Of a DNA stretch of 64,000 nt, positions 1 to 10,350 are shown piece by piece. Position 1 is the stretch's first letter. The number at the start of each line of letters is the position of its first letter. Source of the stretch: Pseudevernia furfuracea (taxonomy: Eukaryota; Ascomycota; Lecanoromycetes; Lecanorales; Parmeliaceae); the NCBI GenBank assembly GCA_022315425.1, contig JAIUPT010000033.1, forward strand, positions 372,001 through 436,000, read 5' to 3'. A model generated the notes under the pieces. The model saw only the letters and a program-made list of their open reading frames with translations. It was not told where the DNA came from and ran no database searches. Made by a program: the position numbers and the translations under genes.

Positions 1-271
1 CCTAATAACGGCGCTGATACAATAATGTTGCGGTGCTTTCCTTTTTCTGGCAGTGTCAATACCTCGAGTTGTCGTAGTTTTCTCGGAGGTTCAGAGTTCG
101 ATTCTCGGTCTGGTCTGGCTTAAGTGCAACAGCATTGCGTTTCAGTGATTGATCTCGCGGGGGCTCACACTCGTTGTGTGGGTCGCGTTGTTGAGTTGGT
201 TTAGTAGGTGTAATAGGTTCGATTTCCTATTGGCGCTGGTACAATGGTGTTGCGGTGCTTTCCTTTTTCTG
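1..271 (+). repeat. tRNA-like/SINE-like direct repeat pair
   Basis: Bases 10-49 and 232-271 are a 40-base direct repeat with three mismatches, spaced 222 bases apart. The stretch between them carries two T-arm-like motifs (TTCGATT near 99 and 216, each flanked by short complementary arms) that resemble a pol III B box. I could not fold a complete cloverleaf. The pair could be a tandem or truncated tRNA-derived SINE cut by the window edge. This is inference from motif shape only. Confidence 0.35.
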
Positions 272-462
272 TAGACACGAGTATTTTAATCACGGCTAAT
301 GAAGCAGCTGAGGAGACCCACCCCGCTCTGGGGTAATCCTAGACACGCGGTCAGCCTTCTCTGTGTCACTTTCATATTCATTGTACAAATGAACTTGGAT
401 CTTCAGAAATTTTCAGAATATACGCCCAGGTCGCTTGACCAGTTAATTCCAAATTGTTCAGG

Positions 463-1440
463 ATGCCGCCGCCTACGAGTAGGCTCATTGATTCGATGCC
501 CATCGTCTCTCCGCGGCCCGTAGAGATGCAAGTGCTGGCCTTTGGCATGTCACGGACAGGGACCATGTGTTTGTGACAACCCCTATACGACGTGAATGTT
601 GCTGAGCGTTTTTAGCCATGCAGACAGCGCTTCAGCAGCTAGGCTACAAGTCATATCATATGGTTGAGGCAGGACATAGGCGAACTTTTGAATACTGGTT
701 CGAGGCTTTGAGAGCCAAGTATCTTGGCGATGCCCAACCGTACCAGCGAGCGGAGTTTGATAAGCTACTTGGAAACTACAGCGTGAGAGACCCACAACGA
801 CTGCTTCCTAGCATATATGAAATCGAATTGACCAGACTAGGCCATTACTGATATTCCCTGCATCATGTTTGTCGACGAATTGCTAGCCGCCTATCCTAAC
901 GCCAAAGTTGTGCTTACGGAGCGTGACACGGAAAGTTGGTTAGTGTCTATGAACAACACCTTCTACGAGGTTCTTAGCTGGAAATCGTTCTACTACCTTT
1001 CACCTTTAGGACCAGTATGAGACATTCCATATTCCTTGACGACACATCGACTGACATTTCGATTACAGAAGAGTATTGCTGCGTACTGGAAAGTTATGAA
1101 CCTTATCATGAGCATCTGGACACGCGGTGATATGCAGAATCGTCACAAGCTCAGACAATATTATCTCGACCACTACGCCCACATACGTCAGGTGGTGCCA
1201 AAGGATAAGATACTAGAATTCAAACCTAAGGACGGATTTGAAAAGCTTTGCAGGTTTCTAGATAAGCCTGTACCGGAAAAAGGGGAATATCCACACATCA
1301 ATCAACCAGACAACATCATCAAGCTGCATACGGGTCTATGGTGGTATCTGCTGGGGCATGCATTGCTGAAAATTGGGAAGTACTCTGTACCTTTCGTGGT
1401 GGCAGCTTACTCCATATGGTACTATTGGTCCAGGACATAA
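463..1440 (+). CDS. P-loop sulfotransferase-like protein (Sulfotransfer_4 family)
   Basis: Four exons (463-568, 616-782, 841-1014, 1069-1440) joined by three introns of 47, 58 and 54 bases give 272 residues. The N-terminal GMSRTGTMS is the PAPS 5'-phosphosulfate loop, restored only when intron 1 is removed. It is followed by the TALQQLGY helix and a later LTERDTESW segment that corresponds to the 3'-phosphate region. The tail has a hydrophobic WWYLLGH..PFVVAAYSIWYYW segment that may anchor it to a membrane. Homologues are often mislabelled NAD-dependent epimerases. Family members transfer sulfate in principle, but no substrate can be read here. The start at 463 was chosen because it opens the frame just before the conserved RPVEMQVLAFG; 496 and 526 are alternative in-frame ATGs. 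Confidence 0.82.
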
Positions 1441-1940
1441 GACAAAGTTGTGATCAGCGTCGGGGGGGAAGCTTAGTGGGCAAACGAAGTCGTTACTTAA
1501 AGGCTTTGTGTCATAGGAATGGTAGCGTGTACTTAGATAGTATGATCAGAGCCACGATCAAAAAACGTGCAAGGAAGAACCTTCCAACCATGCGAGCTTC
1601 ATGTCGGTCACGCATTGTCACGTACCCCAGGGGCTCATACTTAGAAAGTAGAAAGTCCTCGCGCCACTTCGAGCAGAATTACTCATCAGGTCACTCTTTG
1701 CGTTCTGACAGGCGATGGTTTCGCAGGAGGCCTTCGAACAAAGCAGGTTTATAGGGCTAGGGCAAGTCTCGTAAGCGGTTTAGTGGCAAATTCGCTGCTT
1801 GGAAATCAACCGAAGGACCGAAAAGCGAAGCGAATTATGACTCCAGATTGCACAACGTCTTTAACAATATATTAACAACTCCCCCCTTAACCATACAGAC
1901 TGTTCGCAAGAAGTGCAGTATCTTCTAGAAAGTTGACGAG
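1441..1940. other. intergenic, sulfotransferase-like gene to RPL10
   Basis: This 500-base stretch has no coding frame with recognisable homology. Its last part, with a pyrimidine-rich run near 1880, is presumably the promoter and leader of the ribosomal protein gene downstream. Nothing else was seen. Confidence 0.5.
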
Positions 1941-2887
1941 ATGGCACGTCGTCCAGCAAGATGTTATCGCTACTGCAAGAACAAGGTAAGTGCAGTCTTT
2001 GGAGTTACGCACAGTGCGCCTTTTGTGGGCGGAGGACCCTGCCTGTAGCGAAAGCCTCACGAGGACCTCATCCGTAGTATTCGTGATCATTGCTAACCAC
2101 AAATCTTTCTACAGCCATACCCCAAGTCTCGCTTCAACCGCGGTGTCCCCGATCCCAAAATCCGCATATTCGATCTGGGTCGCAAGCGTGCCAATGTCGA
2201 TGAATTCCCCCTCTGCGTCCACATGGTCTCCAACGAGTACGAGCAGCTGTCCTCTGAAGCCCTCGAAGCCGCCCGTATCTGCGCCAATAAGTATGTCTCT
2301 CTGTCCATTCCGTCCCCTGTTCCTTCCCATCCACACGAGCAGTTTCTGACAGAATTTGCCCCCATAGATACCTCGTCAAAGTCGCCGGCAAAGAAGGTTT
2401 CCATCTCCGCGTCCGCGCCCACCCATACCACGTCGTCCGTATCAACAAAATGTTGTCATGTGCCGGTGCCGATAGACTGCAAACTGGAATGCGTGGTGCC
2501 TGGGGCAAGCCCAACGGAACTGTTGCTCGTGTGAACATTGGCCAAATTCTGTTGTCTGTGAGGACTCGTGACAACCGTATGTTCCACCTCTCCCGGCTGG
2601 GTCCTTTTAGAAATGAATGCCTAGTTTACTGATCAAAAAAAAATCCAGACCGCGCCACAGCCATCGAAGCCCTTCGTCGCTCCCAGTACAAATTCCCCGG
2701 CCGCCAAAAGATCATCGTTTCCAAGAACTGGGGCTTCACACCTCTCCGCCGTGACGAATACCAAGAGAAGCGTGCTGAAGGCAAGGTCAGGATCGATGGG
2801 GCTTACGTGCAGTTCTTGAGGAACAAGGGGCCGATTGAGCGTAACGTTGGGGTATTCCCGAACGCGTTTGAGACTGCTGAGGCCTAG
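1941..2887 (+). CDS. RPL10: 60S ribosomal protein uL16 (L10)
   Basis: Exons 1941-1985, 2115-2290, 2368-2576 and 2649-2887 encode 222 residues, the usual length of fungal uL16. The protein begins MARRPARCYRYCKNK and continues PYPKSRFNRGVPDPKIRIFD, both signature stretches of eukaryotic L10. GMRGAWGKPNGTVARV lies mid-protein; in uL16 this lies in the loop near the peptidyl-transferase centre. KFPGRQKI and KNWGF follow. The protein is loaded late in cytoplasmic 60S maturation and shapes the tRNA corridor. Introns are 129, 77 and 72 bases. The early first intron, after only 15 codons, is typical of fungal ribosomal protein genes. The start is fixed by the conserved N-terminus. Confidence 0.97.
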
Positions 2888-3861
2888 AGGGTTTCTTTCC
2901 CATCTTGCTTGAAAAGCGAAATACGTCATGGCATGCATGGAAACGGTTACAATTACATGCCAGCTAGCTCAAGCAATACAAGACCTCTATAAGAACAAGA
3001 AGTACTAACGTATCACGCGCCTTCACTCTCCAACCACCTACCCTTCCCAACCCGCAACACCAACCACCCAACTGACACCCCCCTTCCCTACCACCCCCTC
3101 CCCCCTTCGTCCCCCCCCCCTTCGCCACCATCCCCTCATCCTCAAATAACACCCTCCCATACCTCCTCCACCCTCTCAACTCCCCATTCGCCCTTCTCAC
3201 CCCCCCGCTCCACCGTCTTCAAATCCCCCCTTCACGACACCCAATCCCTCCCTCGCACGATGGTACAACTCATACATCTCTCCGCCAGCCGGTTCGTTTG
3301 GTTCGCGTATTGCGAATTGAAGCCGTTCGAGCGCTTGGCGGGGGGAGGGGGAGGGGGGAGGGGGAGGGGGGAGGGGCATTATTATTTTTTCGGTTCGGTT
3401 GTGAAGGTGGATGGGGGGGGGCAGTGGGTGTAGAGAGGGTTTTTGGATTTGAGAATGGAGGTTTTGGTCTGGTCTTCATAGGTTGATGGTAGATGTGGTA
3501 TTTGGTCTTGGATCATGTGTGTGTGTGTGCGATTGTCTTTTCACGTGGGGGGTTTTGGGTGAGTTTGCGGGGAATGGAATGGTATGGTATTTGTTCTGGG
3601 GACATCAGCTTGTTCGTCAGGCACGAGAGCGGTTCCGTGCAAGGAATATATCGCTGTTTCTGGATTCCAGAATGAAACATTGCTTGTTCAGTTGGAATAT
3701 CGGAGGCGGTCACGTCTTCCAGTGACCATTTCCAATCAGGCTTGCTTCCCTTGCCTCCACTACCTCTCCGATCGCCTTGATTCAGACTAATCGCCCGAAC
3801 ACTTGGCCAGATCAAACCACTAGGTAACTCGTAGCCCTGGTGCACAATCAGGACGAGGCGG
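2888..3861. other. intergenic with C-rich and G-rich tracts
   Basis: This 974-base region between RPL10 and the Frag1-like gene (convergent) holds a C-rich block around 3030-3240 and a G-rich block around 3335-3425. Open frames here follow this compositional bias and match nothing recognisable. A GT dinucleotide run lies near 3518-3528. No gene is called. Confidence 0.5.
3338..3377 (+). repeat. G-rich tract, potential G-quadruplex
   Basis: The plus strand carries at least five runs of four or more G separated by single A residues within about 40 bases, a pattern that satisfies any standard intramolecular G-quadruplex rule. It sits between two converging genes. The mirror-like C-rich block upstream (near 3063-3120) is polypyrimidine. 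No function can be assigned. Confidence 0.7.
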
Positions 3862-4652
3862 TCAATGTAAAAGAGGCGTCTCGTCGCTAACATCACGCCG
3901 TTTTTTATTCGGCAAACTTCACAGTAGTCAGCAATCGGCCCTCCCCATGCAGGCTCACATGTTACTTACGCAAGTAGACCGATGAAAGCCCAGAAGTAAA
4001 ACGTAAAGACAAACGCCATAACCCACTCCACAAATCCAGCGCCTTTGAATTGCCCGGTCCACAGTAGCCCGGTAAAAGTGCTTCCCAGTAGAACCTCGAT
4101 TACAAGTAGGCTATTGCTCAATACACAGCTACGCCTCAACAACTCGTTCCCCCGGGCAGGGCCCTTCCACATCTCACTCCACAGGACAAAGGCCGTGCAG
4201 ATACAGCTCAGGGCGGTTCCGGCAAGGCCCAGGAACAGGAACGTGCGATGCAGGCTCGGATGGCCATGGTTGTCGAGAAAAGTGATACAGATCCGGCAGG
4301 GGCACGCGGCCACGTCGAACAAACACGCCGAAACCGAAACCCACTTCTCATAGCGCGGCTGCTCGTCCCCCGGTCTCTGGGTGGCCAACCTCCGCTCACG
4401 CCGTGCGAGGTGCACGGAAACGATGGTCCCGGTGAGGGTGAGCGACGTGATGACACCGCCGCTGATGAACAGAGGTTGCAAGCGGAAGGCACCGATATCC
4501 GAGATGAAGGCCACGTGGGGATTGGTCTGTCCGGGATAGCGCGGGCAGCCTTCCGCCAGCCAGTAGATGAGGAGCGCGAGGAGCGTGATTACCCAGACGG
4601 TGCCGCTGCAAAGGGGTAGGAGTTTCAGGTGGTGGAAGACAAGGCGGTGCAT
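3862..4652 (-). CDS. Frag1/DRAM/Sfk1-family membrane protein
   Basis: Two exons (4652-3970 and 3916-3862; intron 3969-3917, 53 bases) encode 245 residues. I count six hydrophobic helices: near residues 8-35, 58-85, two around 105-160, then about 175-205 and 205-228. ISDIGA followed by LQPLFI is the hallmark of the Frag1/DRAM/Sfk1 family. Sfk1-like proteins influence plasma-membrane lipid asymmetry and PI4-kinase localisation in yeast; that role is by family only. The short second exon adds a charged cytosolic tail ending in DETPLLH, an acidic dileucine-type sorting signal. Splicing is inferred from a perfect GTAAGT donor and a TGCTGAC branch point. Without it the protein would stop at the donor after LLA. 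Confidence 0.8.
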
Positions 4653-5427
4653 GATTTGCTTTTTTCAAAAAGCAATGAGAGTGCCCCCCCCCCCAGTCGG
4701 ACTGTTAAATCCAAAAGAACAAAAAGCCCCGGACCAAATACGTTAAAACCCCGCGGTCTGCTTGTTTGAAGATATGGAGGTCAGTGATCATCATCACAAG
4801 GATGGCGGACGAACGAAAATTATACTCGGGAGAAGGTAAAGTAGATGGCTTTTTCTTGTACTGTAAGGTAGTTATAGAGACTTAGGTATTTATGATAGTG
4901 ATAGACTTTCGCTTGGGTAAACCCCGCTCGGATATGTCGGATTCCCCCCACCCGGCTACTTTACCCAAACGTAGACTAGACTCAAGTGCAGCCGAGGCAA
5001 GGGCATACTCCTTGTATCTGGATAACATTGCATTGCATGGCGTAAATAATAATATAGATATACAGGATTTTGTGACGTCTTTTTGTTTTCTTGTTCTCTG
5101 CAACTCTCTGCTTCTCCTTTGCTTTCTCACAAGGTCATCATCCAGCGGTCTTTTCTCTACCTTAGGTATTTTACCTGCTTTCTCCGGGTTTCATTACTCT
5201 AGCCATATCAAGCTGCCATTAAGGTACCCGGGACTAAGCCTTGGACGCTATGAGTGGTGCGATCAAATTATAACCACGTCACAGGTGACACAGAAGACAA
5301 GACGAAAGGAGTGTTGCTTCATCTACGAAGCATTCATCTCCCTCTTACCTTCTCCATCCCCACAACCAAAACTTATAGCCATTTACATTTTTTTTCTTTC
5401 AATCCCCTCCATACAGTAGTCACTTCA
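4653..5427. other. intergenic between divergent Frag1-like and P450 genes
   Basis: This 775-base region separates two divergently transcribed genes and probably holds both promoters. Open frames at 4892-5419 lack homology and run into the P450 leader. The pyrimidine-rich stretch at about 5335-5410 lies just before the P450 start and looks like a fungal transcription-start leader. Confidence 0.45.
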
Positions 5428-7433
5428 ATGTTTTCCACTATGGCATTGGTCTTACTGGCCTCACTTGCGCTCTTTGCTTTGAAAATATACACACAGTTCG
5501 CTCGAAACCTTGCCGCCGCGAAGAAGTCAGGAATTCCCTACGTGATCGTCCCTTTCTACCAGTCAAACATGATTTATCAGCTATCACAGATTTTTGTAGT
5601 ACCTGTCATGCGCAAGTTGCCAGTCTCGTGGACCGAACGGTTCGATCTGACCTTGGAATGGGGCTGGCGCATGAGATACGAACCCTTCAAGCGATTCGGC
5701 ACCGACACCTTCTTGACTGTTAGCCCCGAACGAAATCAGCTTTTCACAGCAGACGCAGACGTCATCACCCAGATCACAAGTAGAAAGAACGATTTCCCGA
5801 AACCTCTCGAGGTGTATGAATCTCTCAAGATATACGGAAACAATGTTTTAACATCAGAAGGTCAATTGTGGAGACACCACAGGAAGATCACATCTCCTCC
5901 ATTTTCGGAAAAGAATAATCAACTGGTTTGGACTGAGACCCTGGAGCAGTGCCAAGCGATGTTAAACGGCTGGTTCGACGGCAATACCAGAAAGACTGGA
6001 AGCAAGACTATCTACACTCTCGCGGGCGATACAATGAGACTAAGTCTCTATGTGATCAGCAGGGCTGGCTTTGGGGTTCGTTTACAGTGGCCGGGGACCG
6101 AAGGTGACCATGCGAACGAGCTCGTCAAAAACAGAGAGGAGAGCAGCGCATCAAGCTCAGAAACTGCCCAGGAGCACACCATGAGCTACACCGAATCATT
6201 GGGATCGCTCTTGCATAATGTCATCTGGATTCTAATCCTGCCACCATTTCTCTTGAGTATTTCATGACTAGTTCACCTATACCAGGCTCCCGCTGACTCG
6301 CTCTAGAGCATCTGCCATTTCATAAGATAAAAGAATCGCATACAGCCTTCATTGAATGGGGTAAGTACATGCACGAAATGTTTCAGCAAAAGAAGGCAGC
6401 GGTCTTGAAGGGGGAGGAAGGTGATAGTAAGGACTTGATGGTTGCTCTCGTCAAGGCCGCTGGAATTACCAAGAAATCATCGACAGGAGACACACCTCCG
6501 GCGCAGACTCTGACAGACGAGGAGATACTTGGAAATGCTTTCGTCTACATACTTGCGGCTCATGAGACAACGGCCAATTCCCTTCATTTCTGCCTAGTCC
6601 TGCTTGCTATGAATATAGCCGCTCAGCGACGCCTTCAAGCCGATCTCGATGAAATCTTGCAGGGTCGTCCCGTCAGCGAGCCTGAGTATGAGGATGTCAT
6701 TCCCAAACTATTTGGCAGTATGGCCGGAGCAGTTCTCAACGAAGAGCTTCGTGTACTCGCGCCTGTGGTCATGGTGCCTAAATCCACCCTGAAAGACAGT
6801 ACCCAGTCTCTCGAAATTGCAGGTAAAACATGCACGGTACCAGCAGACTGCTACATTTCTATCGTAACGCCTGCTGTACATCGCAATCCAAACCAATGGC
6901 CAACTGGCCCACCCGCAAATCCCAAAAAGCCCACCCACCCTCTCTCAAATTTGGACAATGACCTCGAAGAATTCAAGCCCGAAAGGTGGATTTTGGATTC
7001 TGACGCCAAACATACTGCGAGTATGCCCGACCATGTTCTCGACACTGAAGCTTCTAATTTGGGTATCAATACGGCGGCGGATACTTCTGCGGCGTTGTAT
7101 CGCCCACCAAAGGGTGCCTACATTCCCTTTAGCGAAGGCCATCGCTCTTGTATGGGGCGACGTTTTGCACAAGTCGAGGCACTTGCAGTACTTGCGCTCA
7201 TCTTCTCGCAGTACAGCGTGGAACTGGCTGTGGATGCTTATGCCAGTGACGAAGAAGTAGAGAACATGGACGGGCAAGCTAAGAGTGCGGTCTGGAACAA
7301 GGCGAGAGATGAGGCAAACAGGCAGATGAACGAGGACATGGGGACTATCTTCACACTTCAGCTCTGGCAAGGTGCCATCGGAGTCCGCCTTGTGAAGAGG
7401 GGAATGGAGAAGTTCAATTTCAATGCAAAGTAA
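5428..7433 (+). CDS. cytochrome P450 monooxygenase
   Basis: Exons 5428-6256 and 6307-7433 (50-base intron) give 651 residues. The first 20 residues form a signal-anchor helix, so the enzyme should sit on the ER membrane. The I-helix oxygen-activation motif AAHETT is near 361-365, the K-helix EELR (ExxR) near 422, the PERW aromatic region near 501, and the heme loop FSEGHRSCMGRRF places the thiolate cysteine at 558. The protein is longer than most P450s because of a proline-rich insertion before PERW and an acidic insertion after the heme loop. Splicing is needed to join LPPFLL to KHLPFHKIKE. It stands alone, with no biosynthetic neighbours, so the substrate is unknown. An in-frame extension upstream of 5428 lacks P450 character. 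Confidence 0.95.
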
Positions 7434-8129
7434 AGAGTCGTGGCTCCGAGCCGTCTAAGCAGGCGCCGGATGCTAGCCGTTTCCAGGCGAACCGCATTAC
7501 TTTGAGAGCTACTACCCGTTGAAATATTGCAACTGCTAGACCGTGGGCAGGATTTAGAGCTGGTTAAGAGCGCAACTCCTCACACTTTATGTGGGATTCA
7601 ATGAACTTCTGTGATTGCAATTTGATGGGGGCTGCCAAAGGCCACTTCGGTACGGCTTTGTCACGAAAATGTCTTTAGGTTAACAAGCTTTCTATCCCTC
7701 TTCTCGACGGCTACTACTCATCAAATGCCGTCCAATGAGAGCTGCAAACCTTGCGGTTTGGCAACGCTATCCGCCGGCAGTTTTTGCAACCATAATCGGG
7801 CAATGAGGGACTCGTATCCGCACTTACATTTTGAGCCTCTGGACAGTAATTCATTATCACTTCATAACTAACTGCGCTTTACACGCTCTAGGTTTGCTTG
7901 ATCTTTGCAACGATCCTTAATGGCATCCTTGAGCCTTGCTTGACGTAACAAATCAGCCGTGACAAGTGTTTGGCGTAGCTCATAGGACGAATTATATCAT
8001 GGCCGCCTAATCTGGCCCTGTTTGCCCATTCTATAGGAATAGATTGAAACACCCGGTTTGCGGATGCCATCGCAATCAGCTAGCCAGTGGCTCAGGCAAA
8101 CTCAACCGTAGCCTTCCTTATCTTCCTCC
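7434..8129. other. intergenic, P450 to serine/arginine-rich gene
   Basis: About 700 bases contain no supported gene, repeat or RNA. They include the P450 3' region and the promoter of the next gene. Confidence 0.45.
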
Positions 8130-9032
8130 ATGGTACCCTCTTTCTCATTGCTCAGACAGTCTATCGCCATGGACCGTTTTACACGCTTTGCAAGTCTCTT
8201 GTCGAATAGTCCACCTTCATGGCATCATGGCGGCGGATATTACGACCCCTCTTCCCTTAATGATAGCGGTTATGCCAGCGAAGATTATGATTCCATGCCA
8301 TTCCTAGTGGTAGATCCAGATAACACCTATGGACAAGACGATCACGCCGGTCACGGTTCCCCTAGGACTCGACGTCATCCGGCTGCAGCCTTCATCAACG
8401 CCCAGTGGTCACGTCCCGCGGCCTCCAGAGCTTACCACCCTTTCCATGATCCACGCAACGATAGCTGGAGGACTTACGACCTACCTCAACCGCTTCCTTT
8501 CGAGCAACGGCGCAACAACTATGCATCTGGCTCTCGGCTGAAGCCAACAACATCATCCTACAGTCGTGAGAACTCTGGCCGCGAACATGGTCACACAGCG
8601 TCCCGGTGGGATTTCCAAGACAACGGACCGCCACTGGACTTTGAAGAACACAGAGCTCGCGTCCCAGATACTCTGCCATCGCTCAGCAACCGTATCGAAA
8701 ATGAGGCGGATCACTCTTCGACTTCTTCGAGTTCAAGTCAACACGGGTCCCGCAGTCCAGAGGTCAGATCGAAGGCTGCGCGATCCCGGGGCTCTACTCA
8801 ATCCGCTCAACCTGGCCACAGCACCCAAAATCATCTGATGCGTACGTCGTCACGGCGCCAACGTCAGGGTCAGTCGTCGAGCCGTGATGCCCAGCTCGCA
8901 GCTGCCTGGCAACAGCTCTACCAGGAACGCACGAAGATTGAAAAAGAGAGGAGAGCTCTGAAGAAGAAAGAAAAGTCCTGGCTACAACGGAAGGATCGGC
9001 CTCGTTCGAGCTGTCGAGATCCTTCGGATTGA
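8130..9032 (+). CDS. hypothetical serine/arginine-rich protein
   Basis: A single uninterrupted frame of 300 residues. I do not recognise the family. The sequence is rich in Ser, Arg, Pro and Gly with long low-complexity stretches (a Ser run near residues 196-203, many RS and SR pairs), so most of it should be disordered. The last 50 residues (about 250-295, AAAWQQLYQERTKIEKERR then a lysine-rich run) look like a charged coiled coil. No signal peptide or membrane helix is visible. ATG 8169 (MDRFTRF) is an alternative start 13 codons downstream and may be the true one. Coding status rests on length and the absence of stops. Confidence 0.6.
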   Translation: MVPSFSLLRQSIAMDRFTRFASLLSNSPPSWHHGGGYYDPSSLNDSGYASEDYDSMPFLVVDPDNTYGQDDHAGHGSPRTRRHPAAAFINAQWSRPAASRAYHPFHDPRNDSWRTYDLPQPLPFEQRRNNYASGSRLKPTTSSYSRENSGREHGHTASRWDFQDNGPPLDFEEHRARVPDTLPSLSNRIENEADHSSTSSSSSQHGSRSPEVRSKAARSRGSTQSAQPGHSTQNHLMRTSSRRQRQGQSSSRDAQLAAAWQQLYQERTKIEKERRALKKKEKSWLQRKDRPRSSCRDPSD

Positions 9033-10350
9033 TGCTGATGGGGAATGCCCCGCAGTGGAAGTCATGATGCAGACAAGGACGGCGAAATGTGACGGATCTG
9101 CATGGTTGATGCCGAGAAGGGCATCGTGGGGACAAGGCGTGTTTGTTGTGCCGTTCTGACAGGTTCGAGATAGAGGCTTCGGCGCAATGAATGAGGTTAC
9201 TTAAGGGCAAAGATTGCACGCCTTGGCGGATGTATGTGAAGAATGTAAGGCGATAGGTTTCCTTGTCTAGGCCATCGATATACTTGAAATCTTTTTAAAA
9301 TCCCAGACTTATTGAACAGCACCGTCAATCGTCGTGAGTCTGGCAGTCATGCATGGGAGCACTAGTCATTATTGTCTGACCACTCATCCGAGAGTAGCTG
9401 AAACCCCACCGTTCCTACAATCTAATGATTCCCACTCTGTTTCGTTGGGAATCTTGGCTCTTGTTTTAATGCTACCACATCGAGACGACCGTCAAGATTC
9501 AGGTATGTAATGTGTAGAATGCTTGAATTATTCTGTCTCAAGTCTCCCCTGGACCAGTATTTGTATCCTTCCAACAGGTGGCTGGGAACCTTATTTGATA
9601 GCCGACAAGCGCAAAGTCATAGCTGAGAACCAAATTTTAACAAACGACCAGGCCGGAGGACTAAAAGTCCGGAGAATCGATGGCGAACGGGTCCCCTTGC
9701 GCCCCTACACACCCGGTTAGCACTGTCGTCAACCTTGGCAATCTCATGAGCAAAGTCTTCCTGTTGTAAAGATCAAGGCAACCCGCTGTGGCGTTCGGAC
9801 TTCGCCTGGAAAACAAAAAGTATAGCGTGGCGAACCCTTTTTGGAACTTGGCGCCGCATGTTTGATAAGGAGTGCAGATGACGAACGTGATCAAGATGTA
9901 CTATATGGCAAGCACGGGCTGAGTAGATGAGTGCGTGGGCTGAATTCCAGGGTGCGAGCAAGAGTGTCGCGGTTGTGGAGCCCATGGAGGGAGGAGATTG
10001 TCGTGCGAGCGTGACCAGTGTTTCGTTTGCACTCATCCGTGGTCGATGGCGACATTCCATACTAGCCCATGTGATCGCTCGCTTTCATCTCACCAATCAG
10101 TCCGTCGTTCGTGACTTCCATCTCGGTGGACGGAACCTCGCTTCGTTTGCAATCATCCTCCCATGCATCCAGATGTATCTGGCTATGAAAAGGTATTTCA
10201 ATCTCCTCGTTCCCCCCAGGATCTTCTCTCCTTTAGAATCTGCTTCCTTCCCCATCCCAAGAATCCGTCAAAGCCAACGACTCTCTCCCTCCCTCTTCCC
10301 AAGACAAAAACACACAAACCTTCAAGACCACCACCACCACCACCTCCAAA
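9033..10350. other. intergenic carrying MITE copy A
   Basis: This 1.3-kb region contains a short inverted-repeat transposon at 9490-9643 (listed separately). The rest has no supported gene. Frames on either strand at 9660-10340 are unconvincing and lack homology. The pyrimidine- and CCA-rich end at 10200-10350 is the leader of the LysM gene. Confidence 0.45.
9490..9643 (+). mobile_element. short TIR transposon (MITE), copy A
   Basis: This is a 154-base non-coding element with imperfect terminal inverted repeats (CGTCAAGATTCAGG at the left; CCAAATTTTAACA at the right). ACGAC lies immediately outside both ends (9485-9489 and 9644-9648) as a 5-base target duplication. It is about 94-95% identical by eye to the reverse complement of 59316-59468 and clearly related to 11884-12060. 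It is too short to encode a transposase and so depends on a partner elsewhere. Confidence 0.85.

Noticed and set aside
80..120. A complete tRNA gene near the left edge
   Set aside because: Only T-arm-like pieces are present; no acceptor or anticodon stem could be paired.
1986..2114. Possible snoRNA in the first RPL10 intron
   Set aside because: Looked for C/D and H/ACA boxes because ribosomal protein introns often host snoRNAs; found a TGATCA but no proper C and D box pair or H/ACA hairpins.
4892..5419. 175-codon frame upstream of the P450
   Set aside because: No homology; it lies in the promoter and leader between divergent genes.
5428..7433. A secondary-metabolite cluster around the P450
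   Set aside because: Neighbours within 10 kb are a ribosomal protein, a Frag1-like protein, an unknown and a LysM protein; no synthase, transporter or regulator is near.
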